64,000 bases of DNA from Candidatus Latescibacterota bacterium (GTDB taxonomy: Bacteria; Latescibacterota; UBA2968; UBA8231), in contig JADZBP010000026.1 of NCBI GenBank assembly GCA_020852055.1, positions 1 to 64,000 on the forward strand. The letters are read 5' to 3'. The position numbers were made by a program, and so were the translations under genes. The notes under the pieces are model-generated. The model was not told the DNA's origin. It ran no database searches and saw nothing but the letters and a program-made list of their open reading frames with translations. Each line of letters starts with the position of its first letter. Positions within the stretch are counted from its first letter, which is position 1. Positions 30,774 through 40,287 of the stretch are shown one piece after another.

Positions 30774-31871
30774 ATGCGTCTATCCGTGTTCACCGCTGGG
30801 GTGCTGCTGACCAGTGCCGCCGTGGCGTTGGCGCAGGATAACTCCGCGCCGCCGCCGCCGATGTCGCCGGGGATGGCTCCCCATATCATGTTGGCTCCGC
30901 CTCCGGGCACCGAAAAGCCCGAGGGCGTCCAGATCTCCGAGAACTACGACGAAGCCAAGGGCCAGGTCGTTGATCTCTTCTTTGGTATGATGGATACCGA
31001 TCAGGACGGGCAGTTGAGCAAGGATGAACTCAATGCCTGGGTGGTCGGGGTGATGATTCCGCCTCCCGAAGGCATGATGCCTCCCGGTATGCCCGGTCCT
31101 GGCGGGATGCCTCCCGGGATGCCGAACATGCCGGGTCCTGGCGGGATGCCTCCTGGTATGCCCGGTCCTAGTGGAATGCAGCCGAACATGCCTGGCCCTG
31201 GTGGGATGCCCCCCGGTATGCCTGGCCCTGGTGGGATGCCGCCCGGGACACCGAACATGCCGAACATGCCTGGCCCTGGTGGGATGCCTCCCGGTATGTC
31301 TGGCCCTGGTGGGATGCCGCCTGGGACACCGAACATGCCGAACATGCCGGGTCCTGGTGGAATGCCTCCCGGTATGCCGGGTCCTGGTGGGATGCCGCCT
31401 GGGACGCCGAACATGCCGAACATGCCCGGTCCTGGCGACATGCCTCCTCCGGGGCCCCCGCCGATGGAAGGCATGATGGGGGACAAAATTCCGCCCGACT
31501 GTTCGGCCGAACTGGTCAACAGTGAATTGCTGCCCCAGGCCGAGAACGTGACCTGTGGTTCCACCACCGGCAACCTGCTTTTCCGCTCGGTGTGCAACAT
31601 GCCCGGCTTCGATAGCCAGGCCATCAGTCTGCCCGCCGGCCGCGACGCCGATTGCTTCGGCATCGAGTCGCAGACCTCCGGGGTGGTGGTATTCACCATC
31701 TATCCCGAGAGCGACCCGAGCAACCTGATCTTCGATTCCACTCGCGACGGGCTGCACAATATCGGCGCCGTACATCTGGGCGACACCGGGGTTTACCGGA
31801 TCGATCTGGATGAGGCGGCTTCCGATGCCGGCGCCAAGGTGACGGTGCGTTTCGTCGATCACGCCGAATAA
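30774..31871 (+). CDS. Secreted EF-hand protein with Met/Pro/Gly-rich repeat region and a conserved C-terminal domain (paralog B)
   Basis: Signal peptide MRLSVFTAGVLLTSAAVALAQ; EF-hand 'MMDTDQDGQLSKDEL'; (GMPGPGGMPP)n; C-terminal domain shared with paralog A. Confidence 0.87.
   Translation: MRLSVFTAGVLLTSAAVALAQDNSAPPPPMSPGMAPHIMLAPPPGTEKPEGVQISENYDEAKGQVVDLFFGMMDTDQDGQLSKDELNAWVVGVMIPPPEGMMPPGMPGPGGMPPGMPNMPGPGGMPPGMPGPSGMQPNMPGPGGMPPGMPGPGGMPPGTPNMPNMPGPGGMPPGMSGPGGMPPGTPNMPNMPGPGGMPPGMPGPGGMPPGTPNMPNMPGPGDMPPPGPPPMEGMMGDKIPPDCSAELVNSELLPQAENVTCGSTTGNLLFRSVCNMPGFDSQAISLPAGRDADCFGIESQTSGVVVFTIYPESDPSNLIFDSTRDGLHNIGAVHLGDTGVYRIDLDEAASDAGAKVTVRFVDHAE
31078..31452 (+). repeat. Tandem imperfect repeat encoding MPPGMPGPGG / MPPGTPNMPNMPGPGG
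   Basis: Repeated ggtatgcctggccctggtgggatgccgcc units visible in the DNA. Confidence 0.9.
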
Positions 31872-31902
31872 GGGTACCGCACAGTACATAATCAAGTAGT
31901 TT

Positions 31903-31940
31903 GAGGGCCGGCCGCCCTAGGGGGGCCGGCCCTCTGTTTT
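31903..31940 (+). terminator. Rho-independent terminator
   Basis: gagggccggcc...ggccggccctc perfect 11-bp stem followed by tgttttt. Confidence 0.85.
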
Positions 31941-31990
31941 TGCCCGCTTGTCTGGACAGGGTAGGGCAAAAAGTGCAGATTAACAAGGAT

Positions 31991-33115
31991 ATGGATGCCC
32001 AGCCCTCCTCATCGACAGACGAGACTTCCCGCTGGCTGCACCACTGGCAGGACGAGGCGGACGCCGCCTTTCTCTACCAGCATCTGGCCGAGCTGGAACG
32101 CGATCCACGCCGGCAGCAGCTCTACCAGCGCCTAGCCGGGGTCGAGCAACGCCACGCCGAGTTGTGGAAGCGGATCCTGGCCGAACGCGGCCTGGCCCAC
32201 GAACAGCCCTCGCCTTCGATGCGGGCCCGCCTGATGCTCTGGCTGGCCCGCCGTTTTGGCCCCTCCTTCCTGTTGCCGATGTTGTTCCGCGACGAGGGGC
32301 ACGAGACCCGCAACTATCTGGCCCTTTACCGCCGCAGCGGCGCTGATCGCACCCGCGATACCGCCTATACCCTCGCCAAGGAGTCGGCCCAGCACGCCCG
32401 CACCCTGGGAGAACTGGTGGGAGCCCCGGGCGAGCCCTGGCATCACCTCGAATCGGGCGGTATCCTGCGCAATGTGGTCTACGGTTTCAACGATGGCCTG
32501 ACCGCCAATTTTGGTCTGGTGGCCGGGGTCATCGGTGCGGCGGTGGACCCCCATCTCATTCTGGTCACCGGCCTGGCGGGCACGCTGGCTGACGCGCTGT
32601 CCATGGGCTCGTCTGGGTACCTGGCCGCCAAGAGCGAGCAGGAAGTCTACACCCACGAAATCGCCATCGAGCGCGAGGAGCTGCGGCTGATGCCCGAGCT
32701 GGAGGAGGAGGAACTCACCCTCATCTACGCGGCCAAGGGCATGGACGAAGGCGAGGCCAAGGAGTTGGCCCGCCGGGTGATGGCCGACCCGGAACGCGCG
32801 CTGGAAGAGTTGATCACCAACGAGCTGCAGATCAGCCCGCCCCGCTCCTCGCCCATGAAAGAAGGCTGGATCACCGGCACGGCCACGGCCGTGGGCGCCC
32901 TGATTCCGGTGGCCCCCTTCCTGTTGCTCCAGGGGGAGGCGGCCATCTGGCTGTCGTTTGCCAGCGCCATGCTGGCCCACTTTGCCGTGGGGGCGGCGCG
33001 CAGCGTGTTTACCGGGCTGTCGCTCCTGCGCAGCGGTTTGGAGATGCTGGGTGTGGGCATGGGGGTGGCTGCCCTGGGGTATGTGGTAGGCGACGTGCTG
33101 GTCCGCTGGCTGTGA
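31991..33115 (+). CDS. VIT1/CCC1-family protein with N-terminal ferritin-like domain
   Basis: N-terminal 'WQDEADAAFLYQHLAELERDPRRQQLYQRLAGVEQRHAELW' (ferritin/rubrerythrin-like E..H ligands); C-terminal 'NDGLTANFGLVAGVIGAA...LADALSMGSSGYLAAKSEQEVY'. Confidence 0.9.
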   Translation: MDAQPSSSTDETSRWLHHWQDEADAAFLYQHLAELERDPRRQQLYQRLAGVEQRHAELWKRILAERGLAHEQPSPSMRARLMLWLARRFGPSFLLPMLFRDEGHETRNYLALYRRSGADRTRDTAYTLAKESAQHARTLGELVGAPGEPWHHLESGGILRNVVYGFNDGLTANFGLVAGVIGAAVDPHLILVTGLAGTLADALSMGSSGYLAAKSEQEVYTHEIAIEREELRLMPELEEEELTLIYAAKGMDEGEAKELARRVMADPERALEELITNELQISPPRSSPMKEGWITGTATAVGALIPVAPFLLLQGEAAIWLSFASAMLAHFAVGAARSVFTGLSLLRSGLEMLGVGMGVAALGYVVGDVLVRWL

Positions 33116-33133
33116 GCGGAGGGAGCTAAGCCC

Positions 33134-34624
33134 GTGTTCGAGACCGCAGAACTGGGACGCAAGGTTTCGCGCCAGGAGTACAAGGCGCAGGTGCCACAAC
33201 TGCGCACCGAACTGCTCGAACTGCAGCAGCAATTGCGCTCCGCTGGTTTTGCGGTGATCGTCATCTTTGCCGGGGTGGATGGGGCCGGCAAGAGCGAGAC
33301 CATCGATGTGCTCAACGAATGGATGGATCCCCGCGGCCTGCTGACCCGCGCCTTCGATCCCCCGACTTCGGAAGAGCAGGAACGCCCCCATTTCTGGCGC
33401 TACTGGCTGGCGTTGCCGCCCAAAGGGCGGATCGGGCTGTACCTGAGTTCATGGTACTCGCAGCCCCTGGTGGACCGGGTGTACGGGCAGATCGACCAGG
33501 CGATTTTCGACCAGAGCCTCAATCGCATCACCACCTTCGAAAAAGAACTCGCCGCCGACGGCACCCTGATCCTCAAGTTCTGGATGCACCTGGGCAAGAA
33601 GGCCCAGAAGCGGCGCCTCGACGCCCTCGAGAAAGACCCGCTGACCCGCTGGCGGGTCACCAAGCGGGAGAAGCGGCACTGGAAGATGTACGACCTCTTC
33701 GAGTCGGTTGCCGACCGCCTGCTCCACAAAACCAACACCGGCGAGGCGCCCTGGTACATCGTCGAGGGCGCCGACCACAACTACCGCACCCTGAGCGTGG
33801 CCACCCTGCTCCGCGACGCCATCCGCCGGCACCTGGAGCGGCGGGCAGTGGCAGGTGGTGAGAAACTGCCGGTCAAACCAGTGGCCCGGGTTGAGACCCG
33901 GCAACCCCACACGGTGCTCAGCCGGCTCGACATGTCTCAGAAGGTGGCCCGGGCCGAATACGACCTGCTCCTAGAGAAGTACCAGGGCAAGCTCCACCTG
34001 CTCACCCGCGAGGCCAAGGCGCGCCAGGTGTCGACCATCCTGGTTTTCGAGGGGGTGGACGCGGCCGGCAAGGGGGGCGCCATCCACCGGCTGACCGGGG
34101 CCATGGATGCCCGCCTGTACCAGGTCATCCCCATCGCCGCGCCCACCGACGAGGAGCGGGCCCAGCACTACCTGTGGCGTTTCTGGCGGCATCTGCCGCG
34201 CGCCGGGCGGGTCACCATCTTTGACCGCAGTTGGTACGGCCGGGTGCTGGTGGAGCGGGTTGAAGGTTTTGCCGACGATGCGGCCTGGCGGCGCGCCTAT
34301 GCCGAGATCAACGACTTTGAGGAGCAACTGGCCGAACACGGCGTAGTGCTGGTCAAATATTGGGCTCACATCACCCAAGAAGAACAGTTGCGGCGTTTCG
34401 AGTCGCGCCAGGAGACCCCATACAAGAGCTACAAACTCACCGCTGAAGACTGGCGAAACCGGGAGAAGTGGGAGCTTTACGAACAGGCGGTCAACGATAT
34501 GGTCGCCTATACCAGTACCAACTTCGCTCCCTGGACCTTGGTCGAAGGCAACGACAAGTATTTTGCCCGCCTGAAGGTGCTGCGGGTGTTGTGCGAGCGC
34601 CTCGGCGCGGCTTTGAACCGGTAG
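33134..34624 (+). CDS. pap: Polyphosphate:AMP phosphotransferase (two PPK2 domains)
   Basis: Two PPK2-like halves: 'FAGVDGAGKSETIDVLNEWMDPRG' and 'FEGVDAAGKGGAIHRLTGAMDARLYQVIPIAAPTDEE...WRFWRHLPRAGRVTIFDRSWYGRVLVERVEGF'; GTG start. Confidence 0.88.
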   Translation: MFETAELGRKVSRQEYKAQVPQLRTELLELQQQLRSAGFAVIVIFAGVDGAGKSETIDVLNEWMDPRGLLTRAFDPPTSEEQERPHFWRYWLALPPKGRIGLYLSSWYSQPLVDRVYGQIDQAIFDQSLNRITTFEKELAADGTLILKFWMHLGKKAQKRRLDALEKDPLTRWRVTKREKRHWKMYDLFESVADRLLHKTNTGEAPWYIVEGADHNYRTLSVATLLRDAIRRHLERRAVAGGEKLPVKPVARVETRQPHTVLSRLDMSQKVARAEYDLLLEKYQGKLHLLTREAKARQVSTILVFEGVDAAGKGGAIHRLTGAMDARLYQVIPIAAPTDEERAQHYLWRFWRHLPRAGRVTIFDRSWYGRVLVERVEGFADDAAWRRAYAEINDFEEQLAEHGVVLVKYWAHITQEEQLRRFESRQETPYKSYKLTAEDWRNREKWELYEQAVNDMVAYTSTNFAPWTLVEGNDKYFARLKVLRVLCERLGAALNR

Positions 34625-34679
34625 CCCCCACCTGCAATCACGGCTTTCGCCGCCGACCCACACTTTGGAGAAAGATGCA

Positions 34680-35693
34680 ATGTCCACAGCGATACCTGCC
34701 GTGTCCACATCCAGCAAAGGGCGCGTCCTGGTGGTTGATGATGAGCGGCTCAACCGCACCCTGTTGCGCTCCCTGCTTCAGGCGGCCGGCTACCAGGTGA
34801 CCGAGGCCGAGGATGGCGAGCAGGCGCTGCAACAGGTGGGGGCCGAAGCCCCTGACGTGATCCTGCTCGACGTGATGATGCCGGGGTTGGACGGATACAC
34901 GGTGTGCCGCCGTATCAAAGAAGACCAGGCCACGGCCCATCTGCCCATCCTCATCGTCACCGCCCTCAACGACCGCGAGGCGCGGCTGGAGGGCATTGGC
35001 GCGGGGGCCAACGACTTCCTCACCAAACCCATCGACCGGCAAGAGGTGCTGTTGCGCGTGCAGAACGCGGTGTACGCCAAACACCTCTTCGACGAGAACC
35101 TCTCCTACCAGCGCGACCTGGAGGACAAGGTCGCCGCCCAGACCCAGGAATTGCGCCTGGCCTACACCCGCCTCGAGCAGCAGGTGCGGGAGCTGGAGGC
35201 CCGGGATCGCTTGGTCTACCTGCAGAGTTCGGAGGCCGATTTGGCGGGCACCTACGCCGAGATCCTGCGGGTCTTTGCTGCGGTGCTGCCGGCCGACCGG
35301 GTGTTGCTCTACCGCCCGGTGGGCAGCGAATTGCGGGCCGCCGCTGCCCTCGGTGCATCGGCCGAGGGCGGGCTGGAAACCCCAGATCAGCTAGCAGCAC
35401 TGCCGCCGCTGCCCCAGGAGGGCGATACAGAGCTGGTCACCCGGGTTTTTGCCAGCGGTCAGCCGTCCTGCAACGACCAGGACCAGGCCGCCGCGCCCCT
35501 ACTCTACCGCGACGAGAACCTGGGGGTGATCTACCTGGAAGGCGGGGCGGTCGCCGGCGACGAGGAACAACTCAATGCTTTCTGGCGCCTGAGCCGCGAG
35601 GCGGCCCTGGTGCTGCATGCGGTCCAGATCGCCGAGGAGTTGTCGGGGACCGAGGATTTCAAGGCGCTGATCGATCTGGAGGGGAACGAATAA
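34680..35693 (+). CDS. Response regulator: REC + coiled coil + GAF-like domain
   Basis: 'GRVLVVDDERLNRTLLRSLLQAAGY...DVILLDVMMPGLDGYTVCRRIKED'; C-terminal GAF-like region. Start at 34665 also possible. Confidence 0.85.
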   Translation: MSTAIPAVSTSSKGRVLVVDDERLNRTLLRSLLQAAGYQVTEAEDGEQALQQVGAEAPDVILLDVMMPGLDGYTVCRRIKEDQATAHLPILIVTALNDREARLEGIGAGANDFLTKPIDRQEVLLRVQNAVYAKHLFDENLSYQRDLEDKVAAQTQELRLAYTRLEQQVRELEARDRLVYLQSSEADLAGTYAEILRVFAAVLPADRVLLYRPVGSELRAAAALGASAEGGLETPDQLAALPPLPQEGDTELVTRVFASGQPSCNDQDQAAAPLLYRDENLGVIYLEGGAVAGDEEQLNAFWRLSREAALVLHAVQIAEELSGTEDFKALIDLEGNE

Positions 35694-37796
35694 GTGGAGA
35701 CCCTCTCCCTCGCTACTGGCAGCGATCCCCCGACCAGGGGGAAAGCAGCCGAGGCTGCGCCCGACGAGCGCCAGGTGCGCCACTGGCTGGCGCGCGGCCT
35801 GGGGTTGTGGGCCGAGGACCTGGAAGCGCTGGGTGATGCCCAACCCTCCTTCTATGCGGCGGCGCCGGGGGGGATTGAGGTCGCCCTCAGCCGCGACGGC
35901 CTGGGCGCCTACCTGCTGGTGCCGCCAGCGGCGAAAGCGGTGTTGGATGAAGCCCTGGCCGGGCTGCGGGCGCATGGCCTGCAGGCCACCGCCGACCTGG
36001 ACCAGGATCTGGTGGCCAGCCAGCGGGGGTGGCTCAAGATCGCCGCCGGTATCACACCCGTTCCCGGCCAGCCCGGCCGCATCGAGTGGCTCTATGCCGA
36101 CCGCCTCCAGGAGCGGGTGTCAGCGCTGGCGCTCGGTCGTCGCACCGCCGCCATGCTGGAGCTTTTTCAGCGGGTTTCCCGGGGGGAGACGGCGACGCAG
36201 GGGGCGGTTTGGGTGGTGTACCCCGGCCAGTTGGTGGGCCGTGGTGATCCCGAGGATCGGGGAACACCGGGAACGGATGTCTTTGGCCGGCCGGTGGCGG
36301 CACCGCTGTCCACCGCCGATGGTCCACTCGTGGCGGGGGCCTATATCTGCCATGATGAGGCAGGGCAACTCCTAGCCGAACGCTTCGGGTATCTGTGTCT
36401 ACACGAGGGGGTGCTCTCGGTGGTTTCTCCCCTCCACCTCTCGGCAGACAGTCTGTACCTGCACTGGGTGGTGCTGGGGCCCCATCCTCACGCGGTGAAG
36501 GGGGACCTGCTCCTGCCCTGGTTGGAGGATCTGGGGCTTAACCAGGGCGTGGTGCTGGAGAACCTGAAAGCCCTGCTGCCCAAGGTGCATCAGGCCCAGA
36601 TCCCCGGTCGCCACCTGCTGGCTCAGGGCCAGCCGCCAGTGCCTGGCAAGGACAGCCGGCTGCAGGTAATGGTCGAGATCATGCCTGCCTTTGTCGAGGG
36701 ACAGCAGATCCGCTTCGCCCCCAGGGTAAAAGCCGGTGAGCCCGTGGCCCGCCGCTATCTGCCCACCCCTGGAGTGGCGGGTGTGGACCTGAGAGGCCGT
36801 CCCTTGCCGGCTCCGGCCGACCCGTACCGCCCGCTGGGGGAGGGGCCGGGGGTGATGTCCGAAGCGGCGGGAGACACCGAACTGTTTTACGCCACCGAGG
36901 ACGGAACCCTCAAGGTCACCGAGACCAAGCTGAGTGTGGAACCCACCCTGATTGTCGAGCGAGATGTCAGTTTCTCGACCGGCAGCCTGAGTTTCGAGGG
37001 CAATGTCTACGTCAAAGGTGCGGTCAAACGCGGCTTCTCGGTGAGGGCCGACGGCGATATCCTGATCGAAGGGGGGATCGAGGACGGCGGCGAGGTGAGC
37101 GCCGACCAGGGCAGCGTCCTGATCGGGGGTCCGGTCATGGGCCGGCGCGCCAAATTGGCGGCCCAGCAGGATATCCGGGTCCACTTTGTTCAGGAGGCCA
37201 CCCTTTCGGCCGGCCAGGACATCCTGATCGGCGAGGCCAGCAGCGCCATCCTGCGGGCGGGTGGCCAGGTGGTATGCACCCGGCGTGGCGACGGGGCCGG
37301 GGGCATCATCGCCGGCGGGCAGACCTGGGCGCTGCGGCGCATCTCGGCCTGGCAGTTGGGCGCCGCCACCGGCCTGGCGACGGTGCTGGTGGTCGGTGTC
37401 AACCGCAAAGAGGCCGTACGGCTCGACCACCTCAAGCGCTGTATGGAGGAGAGCCGCAAGCGCATCGTCCAGTTGTTGGCCCGACTGGGGGTTTCGCGCA
37501 TCGATGCCAAGCAGATCAAGACCCTCATCGACGCCGCTGCCGAGCCACGCCGCAAGGTGCTGCTCAATTACGCCAAACAGCTCAACCAACTGGTCCGCCT
37601 GTACCAGCGGTTCCAGAGCGAGTACCAGGCGCTCGACAGTCAGATCAAAGGGGCGGGGGAACTGGAGGTGGAGGTGGGTGATCGGATCTATCCGGGGGTC
37701 ACGCTCCGCCTGGGAAAAACCAACACCACCTTCGCCGCGCTCCGCCCCGGAGGCCGGTTCTGCAGCAGCGCCCAGGATGAACCCGTTCCCGCCTGA
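35694..37796 (+). CDS. FapA/DUF342-family protein (polymer-forming beta-solenoid)
   Basis: 'ERDVSFSTGSLSFEGNVYVKGAVKRGFSVRADGDILIEGGIEDGGEVSADQGSVLIGGPVMGRRAKLAAQQDIRVHFVQEATLSAGQDILI'; GTG start directly following the REC-GAF stop. Confidence 0.85.
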   Translation: METLSLATGSDPPTRGKAAEAAPDERQVRHWLARGLGLWAEDLEALGDAQPSFYAAAPGGIEVALSRDGLGAYLLVPPAAKAVLDEALAGLRAHGLQATADLDQDLVASQRGWLKIAAGITPVPGQPGRIEWLYADRLQERVSALALGRRTAAMLELFQRVSRGETATQGAVWVVYPGQLVGRGDPEDRGTPGTDVFGRPVAAPLSTADGPLVAGAYICHDEAGQLLAERFGYLCLHEGVLSVVSPLHLSADSLYLHWVVLGPHPHAVKGDLLLPWLEDLGLNQGVVLENLKALLPKVHQAQIPGRHLLAQGQPPVPGKDSRLQVMVEIMPAFVEGQQIRFAPRVKAGEPVARRYLPTPGVAGVDLRGRPLPAPADPYRPLGEGPGVMSEAAGDTELFYATEDGTLKVTETKLSVEPTLIVERDVSFSTGSLSFEGNVYVKGAVKRGFSVRADGDILIEGGIEDGGEVSADQGSVLIGGPVMGRRAKLAAQQDIRVHFVQEATLSAGQDILIGEASSAILRAGGQVVCTRRGDGAGGIIAGGQTWALRRISAWQLGAATGLATVLVVGVNRKEAVRLDHLKRCMEESRKRIVQLLARLGVSRIDAKQIKTLIDAAAEPRRKVLLNYAKQLNQLVRLYQRFQSEYQALDSQIKGAGELEVEVGDRIYPGVTLRLGKTNTTFAALRPGGRFCSSAQDEPVPA

Positions 37797-37891
37797 TCGG
37801 GTCCATTCCTTGCCTTGATTTTGGATCTAAAAGGGCTGTTATTATAGCTTATTGCCCCTCAGTTTATCCTCTCTTCAGGATCTGTTTACCC

Positions 37892-39931
37892 TTGTCACTC
37901 AGAGTTCTCATTGCCGAAGATTCCATGGGTATGCGCAAGCTCGTCGGGGCCATGCTCAAAAAATTGGGCTACGACGAGGTGCTCGAAGCCAAACACGGAG
38001 GCGAGGCCTGGTCGATCCTGCGCGCCCAGAGTGTAGACCTCCTGCTGACCGACTGGAACATGCCGATCATGAGCGGCCTGGAACTGGTCGAGAAGGTGCG
38101 CCAGAACCCCGCCTACGATCAGTTGCCCATCCTGATGTTCACTGCCCGCGCTGCCAAGGAAGACGTGATTGCCGCCGTCAAGAGCGGGGTGGACGGTTAT
38201 ATCGCCAAACCCTTCACGCCCCAGCAACTGGAAGCCAAATTGCGCGCCATCGTCGGCCGGCGCCAGCAGAACCAGATCGGCCAGATCCTCCGCGGCAAGG
38301 ACACGCTGGATCGCCACGAGGAGCACACCCTGGTCCTCTTCGGCGAGGAGGCCAATACCCTCGAGCAACTGGCCAAACCGGACAAGTACTACATCGTCCG
38401 CTTCCTCTCTCAGGCGATGATCAGCTACAATCTGCTCAAGGGCCGCTTCCCCGAGGCCAAGGTCGGCTACGGCATCGAATCTAGCAGCAACATCATCACC
38501 AAGCGCCTGCGCGTGCTGGGCAACCGCATCAAACTGCTGATGCTGTCGACGCGGCTGCAGGGTGGCGGGGTTACCCTGGCCCGGCTGGCCAGCATCAACA
38601 GCCGCTCGGGCATGAAGGTCATGGTGTTGTGCGACAACATCAGCGAGCTGAGCAGCAAGGAGCGTTTTGGCCTCGACCGCCTCGGCATCTCCCTGATCGA
38701 GCGCCACAAGCTCAAGAGCGAAGAGCTAGAGCAGCTGATCAACGAGTTTGCTTTCACCCCCGCCCGGCAGGGCCTGCGCGGCGAGTTGCCGCCCCCCGAG
38801 GAGATCCGGCGCCGGCTGGACAACGATATCCGCAACATGGTCAAGCTGCCGGTGCTGCCCGGGGTCTATCACCGGATCGTCTCCCTCGACCACGACCGCG
38901 ACAGCGACATCCAGGAATGGATCAAGGCCATCAACCTCGATCCCCTGTGCCAGGCCCAGGTCATTCGCCGGGCCCGGTCGCCCATCTACGGGTTCCGCGG
39001 CGAAATCACCGACGTGGGCAAGGCCGTCATTCTGATGGGCAAAAACGCCGTCAAGGAGCTAGTGGTTTCGGGGGCGTTGCAGCGTTCCTTCGAGGAGGTG
39101 GACAAGGAGCAGGTTCCGGTCGAGGATTTCTGGCTGCACAGCGTGGCCACGGCCCTTGCCGCGCGTATCCTTTCCTGCCCCCTCGACCCGACCCGCCAGA
39201 GCCCGGACCAGCGCCGCGAACTCGAAGAGCTGGCCTTGCCCCCCGAGGCCATCGATGCCCTCAAGCGGTTCAATATCTACGATCGTCTGCGCCTGAGCGC
39301 CGGCCAGGACCCCTTTATTGGCGGCATGATGCACGATATCGGCAAGATCGCTCTGGCCCACGCTTACCCGGGCATCTTCTCCCTGTTCGTCGAACACCTG
39401 CAGGTGCAGAACTGGAACAGCACCATGCTCTCGGCCGAAGAGATGGTGGCCGGCGGCGCCCAGCATTGCCATGTGGGCCGCATCCTCGCCGACTCGTGGC
39501 AACTGGGCGAGGAAACGACCCGGGTGATCCAGTCGCACCATGCGCCCGCTGCCGACGACCGTTTTTCCCAGCTGATAGGCTTGGCCAATTTCGTGGCCGG
39601 CGGTATCTATCCCTATCCGCTGACTGCCGCCTACCCGCTGGTGCGCCTGCTGCCCGGACTGACGGCGGCCAAGGCGCCGGCGGCGGCGGCGCCCCCACCG
39701 CCGCCGGTCGCCGAAGGTGCGGCAGCCGGGGCGGCTGCGGTTGCCGACGAAGCGCTGCCTTATCCGGTGGGAGCGCAGGAAGCGCTGGCGCAGTTCCTGC
39801 CTACGGGGCTCGTCGAAGCCCTCGTGGTGCAGCCGGATGAGCTGGTCGAGTTGGCCAAACTCCTGGCGCCCACCATTCGCAAATTTACCGAGGATATGCG
39901 CAAAAACCTCAGCACGGGAAAAGGCTCATGA
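37892..39931 (+). CDS. REC-HDOD response regulator (with a second, degenerate REC-like region between)
   Basis: 'LRVLIAEDSMGMRKLVGAMLKKLGY...DLLLTDWNMPIMSGLELV'; HDOD 'LPVLPGVYHRIVSL...DIGKIALAHAYP...HCHVGRILADSWQL'; TTG start. Confidence 0.85.
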   Translation: MSLRVLIAEDSMGMRKLVGAMLKKLGYDEVLEAKHGGEAWSILRAQSVDLLLTDWNMPIMSGLELVEKVRQNPAYDQLPILMFTARAAKEDVIAAVKSGVDGYIAKPFTPQQLEAKLRAIVGRRQQNQIGQILRGKDTLDRHEEHTLVLFGEEANTLEQLAKPDKYYIVRFLSQAMISYNLLKGRFPEAKVGYGIESSSNIITKRLRVLGNRIKLLMLSTRLQGGGVTLARLASINSRSGMKVMVLCDNISELSSKERFGLDRLGISLIERHKLKSEELEQLINEFAFTPARQGLRGELPPPEEIRRRLDNDIRNMVKLPVLPGVYHRIVSLDHDRDSDIQEWIKAINLDPLCQAQVIRRARSPIYGFRGEITDVGKAVILMGKNAVKELVVSGALQRSFEEVDKEQVPVEDFWLHSVATALAARILSCPLDPTRQSPDQRRELEELALPPEAIDALKRFNIYDRLRLSAGQDPFIGGMMHDIGKIALAHAYPGIFSLFVEHLQVQNWNSTMLSAEEMVAGGAQHCHVGRILADSWQLGEETTRVIQSHHAPAADDRFSQLIGLANFVAGGIYPYPLTAAYPLVRLLPGLTAAKAPAAAAPPPPPVAEGAAAGAAAVADEALPYPVGAQEALAQFLPTGLVEALVVQPDELVELAKLLAPTIRKFTEDMRKNLSTGKGS

Positions 39932-40287
39932 GCGAATTCGCCAACAGGCGTCGCCTGACGCGCCTGCCTTTCGCCGTTGAAGTGGAGGTCCGCGCCAAGG
40001 ACCATACCTCCAAGTCCCAGACCAGAGACATCAACATGCAGGGGGTTTTTGTCGCCCAGGAGGAACCCCTGGCTCTGGGCACCGAATGCCAGGTGGAGGT
40101 GGTGCTGTCCTCTGGAGAGGGCAAAATGGCCATCAAGGCCAACGGGGTGGTGGTGTGGCAGGGGCGCGATCCGGAGAGTGGGCTGCAGGGGGTAGGGATC
40201 AAGTTCCTGGAGTTAGATCCCCATTCCCAGGAGATTTTGTGGCTGGTGGTGCGCTATAACAGCCCCATAGAGGAGACCCCGCAGTGA
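39928..40287 (+). CDS. PilZ-domain protein
   Basis: 'NRRRLTRLPFAVEVEVRAKDHTSKSQTRDINMQGVFVAQ...GVGIKFLELDPHSQEIL' PilZ RxxxR...D/NxSxxG-like pattern. Confidence 0.85.
   Translation: MSEFANRRRLTRLPFAVEVEVRAKDHTSKSQTRDINMQGVFVAQEEPLALGTECQVEVVLSSGEGKMAIKANGVVVWQGRDPESGLQGVGIKFLELDPHSQEILWLVVRYNSPIEETPQ

Noticed and set aside
31078-31452. Bacterial collagen (Gly-X-Y) domain
   Set aside because: Glycine is not at every third position, so a collagen triple helix is not supported.
37815-37854. Possible sigma28 promoter upstream of the REC-HDOD gene (TAAA-N15-GCTTATTG)
   Set aside because: Only about 4/8 match to GCCGATAA; too weak to claim.
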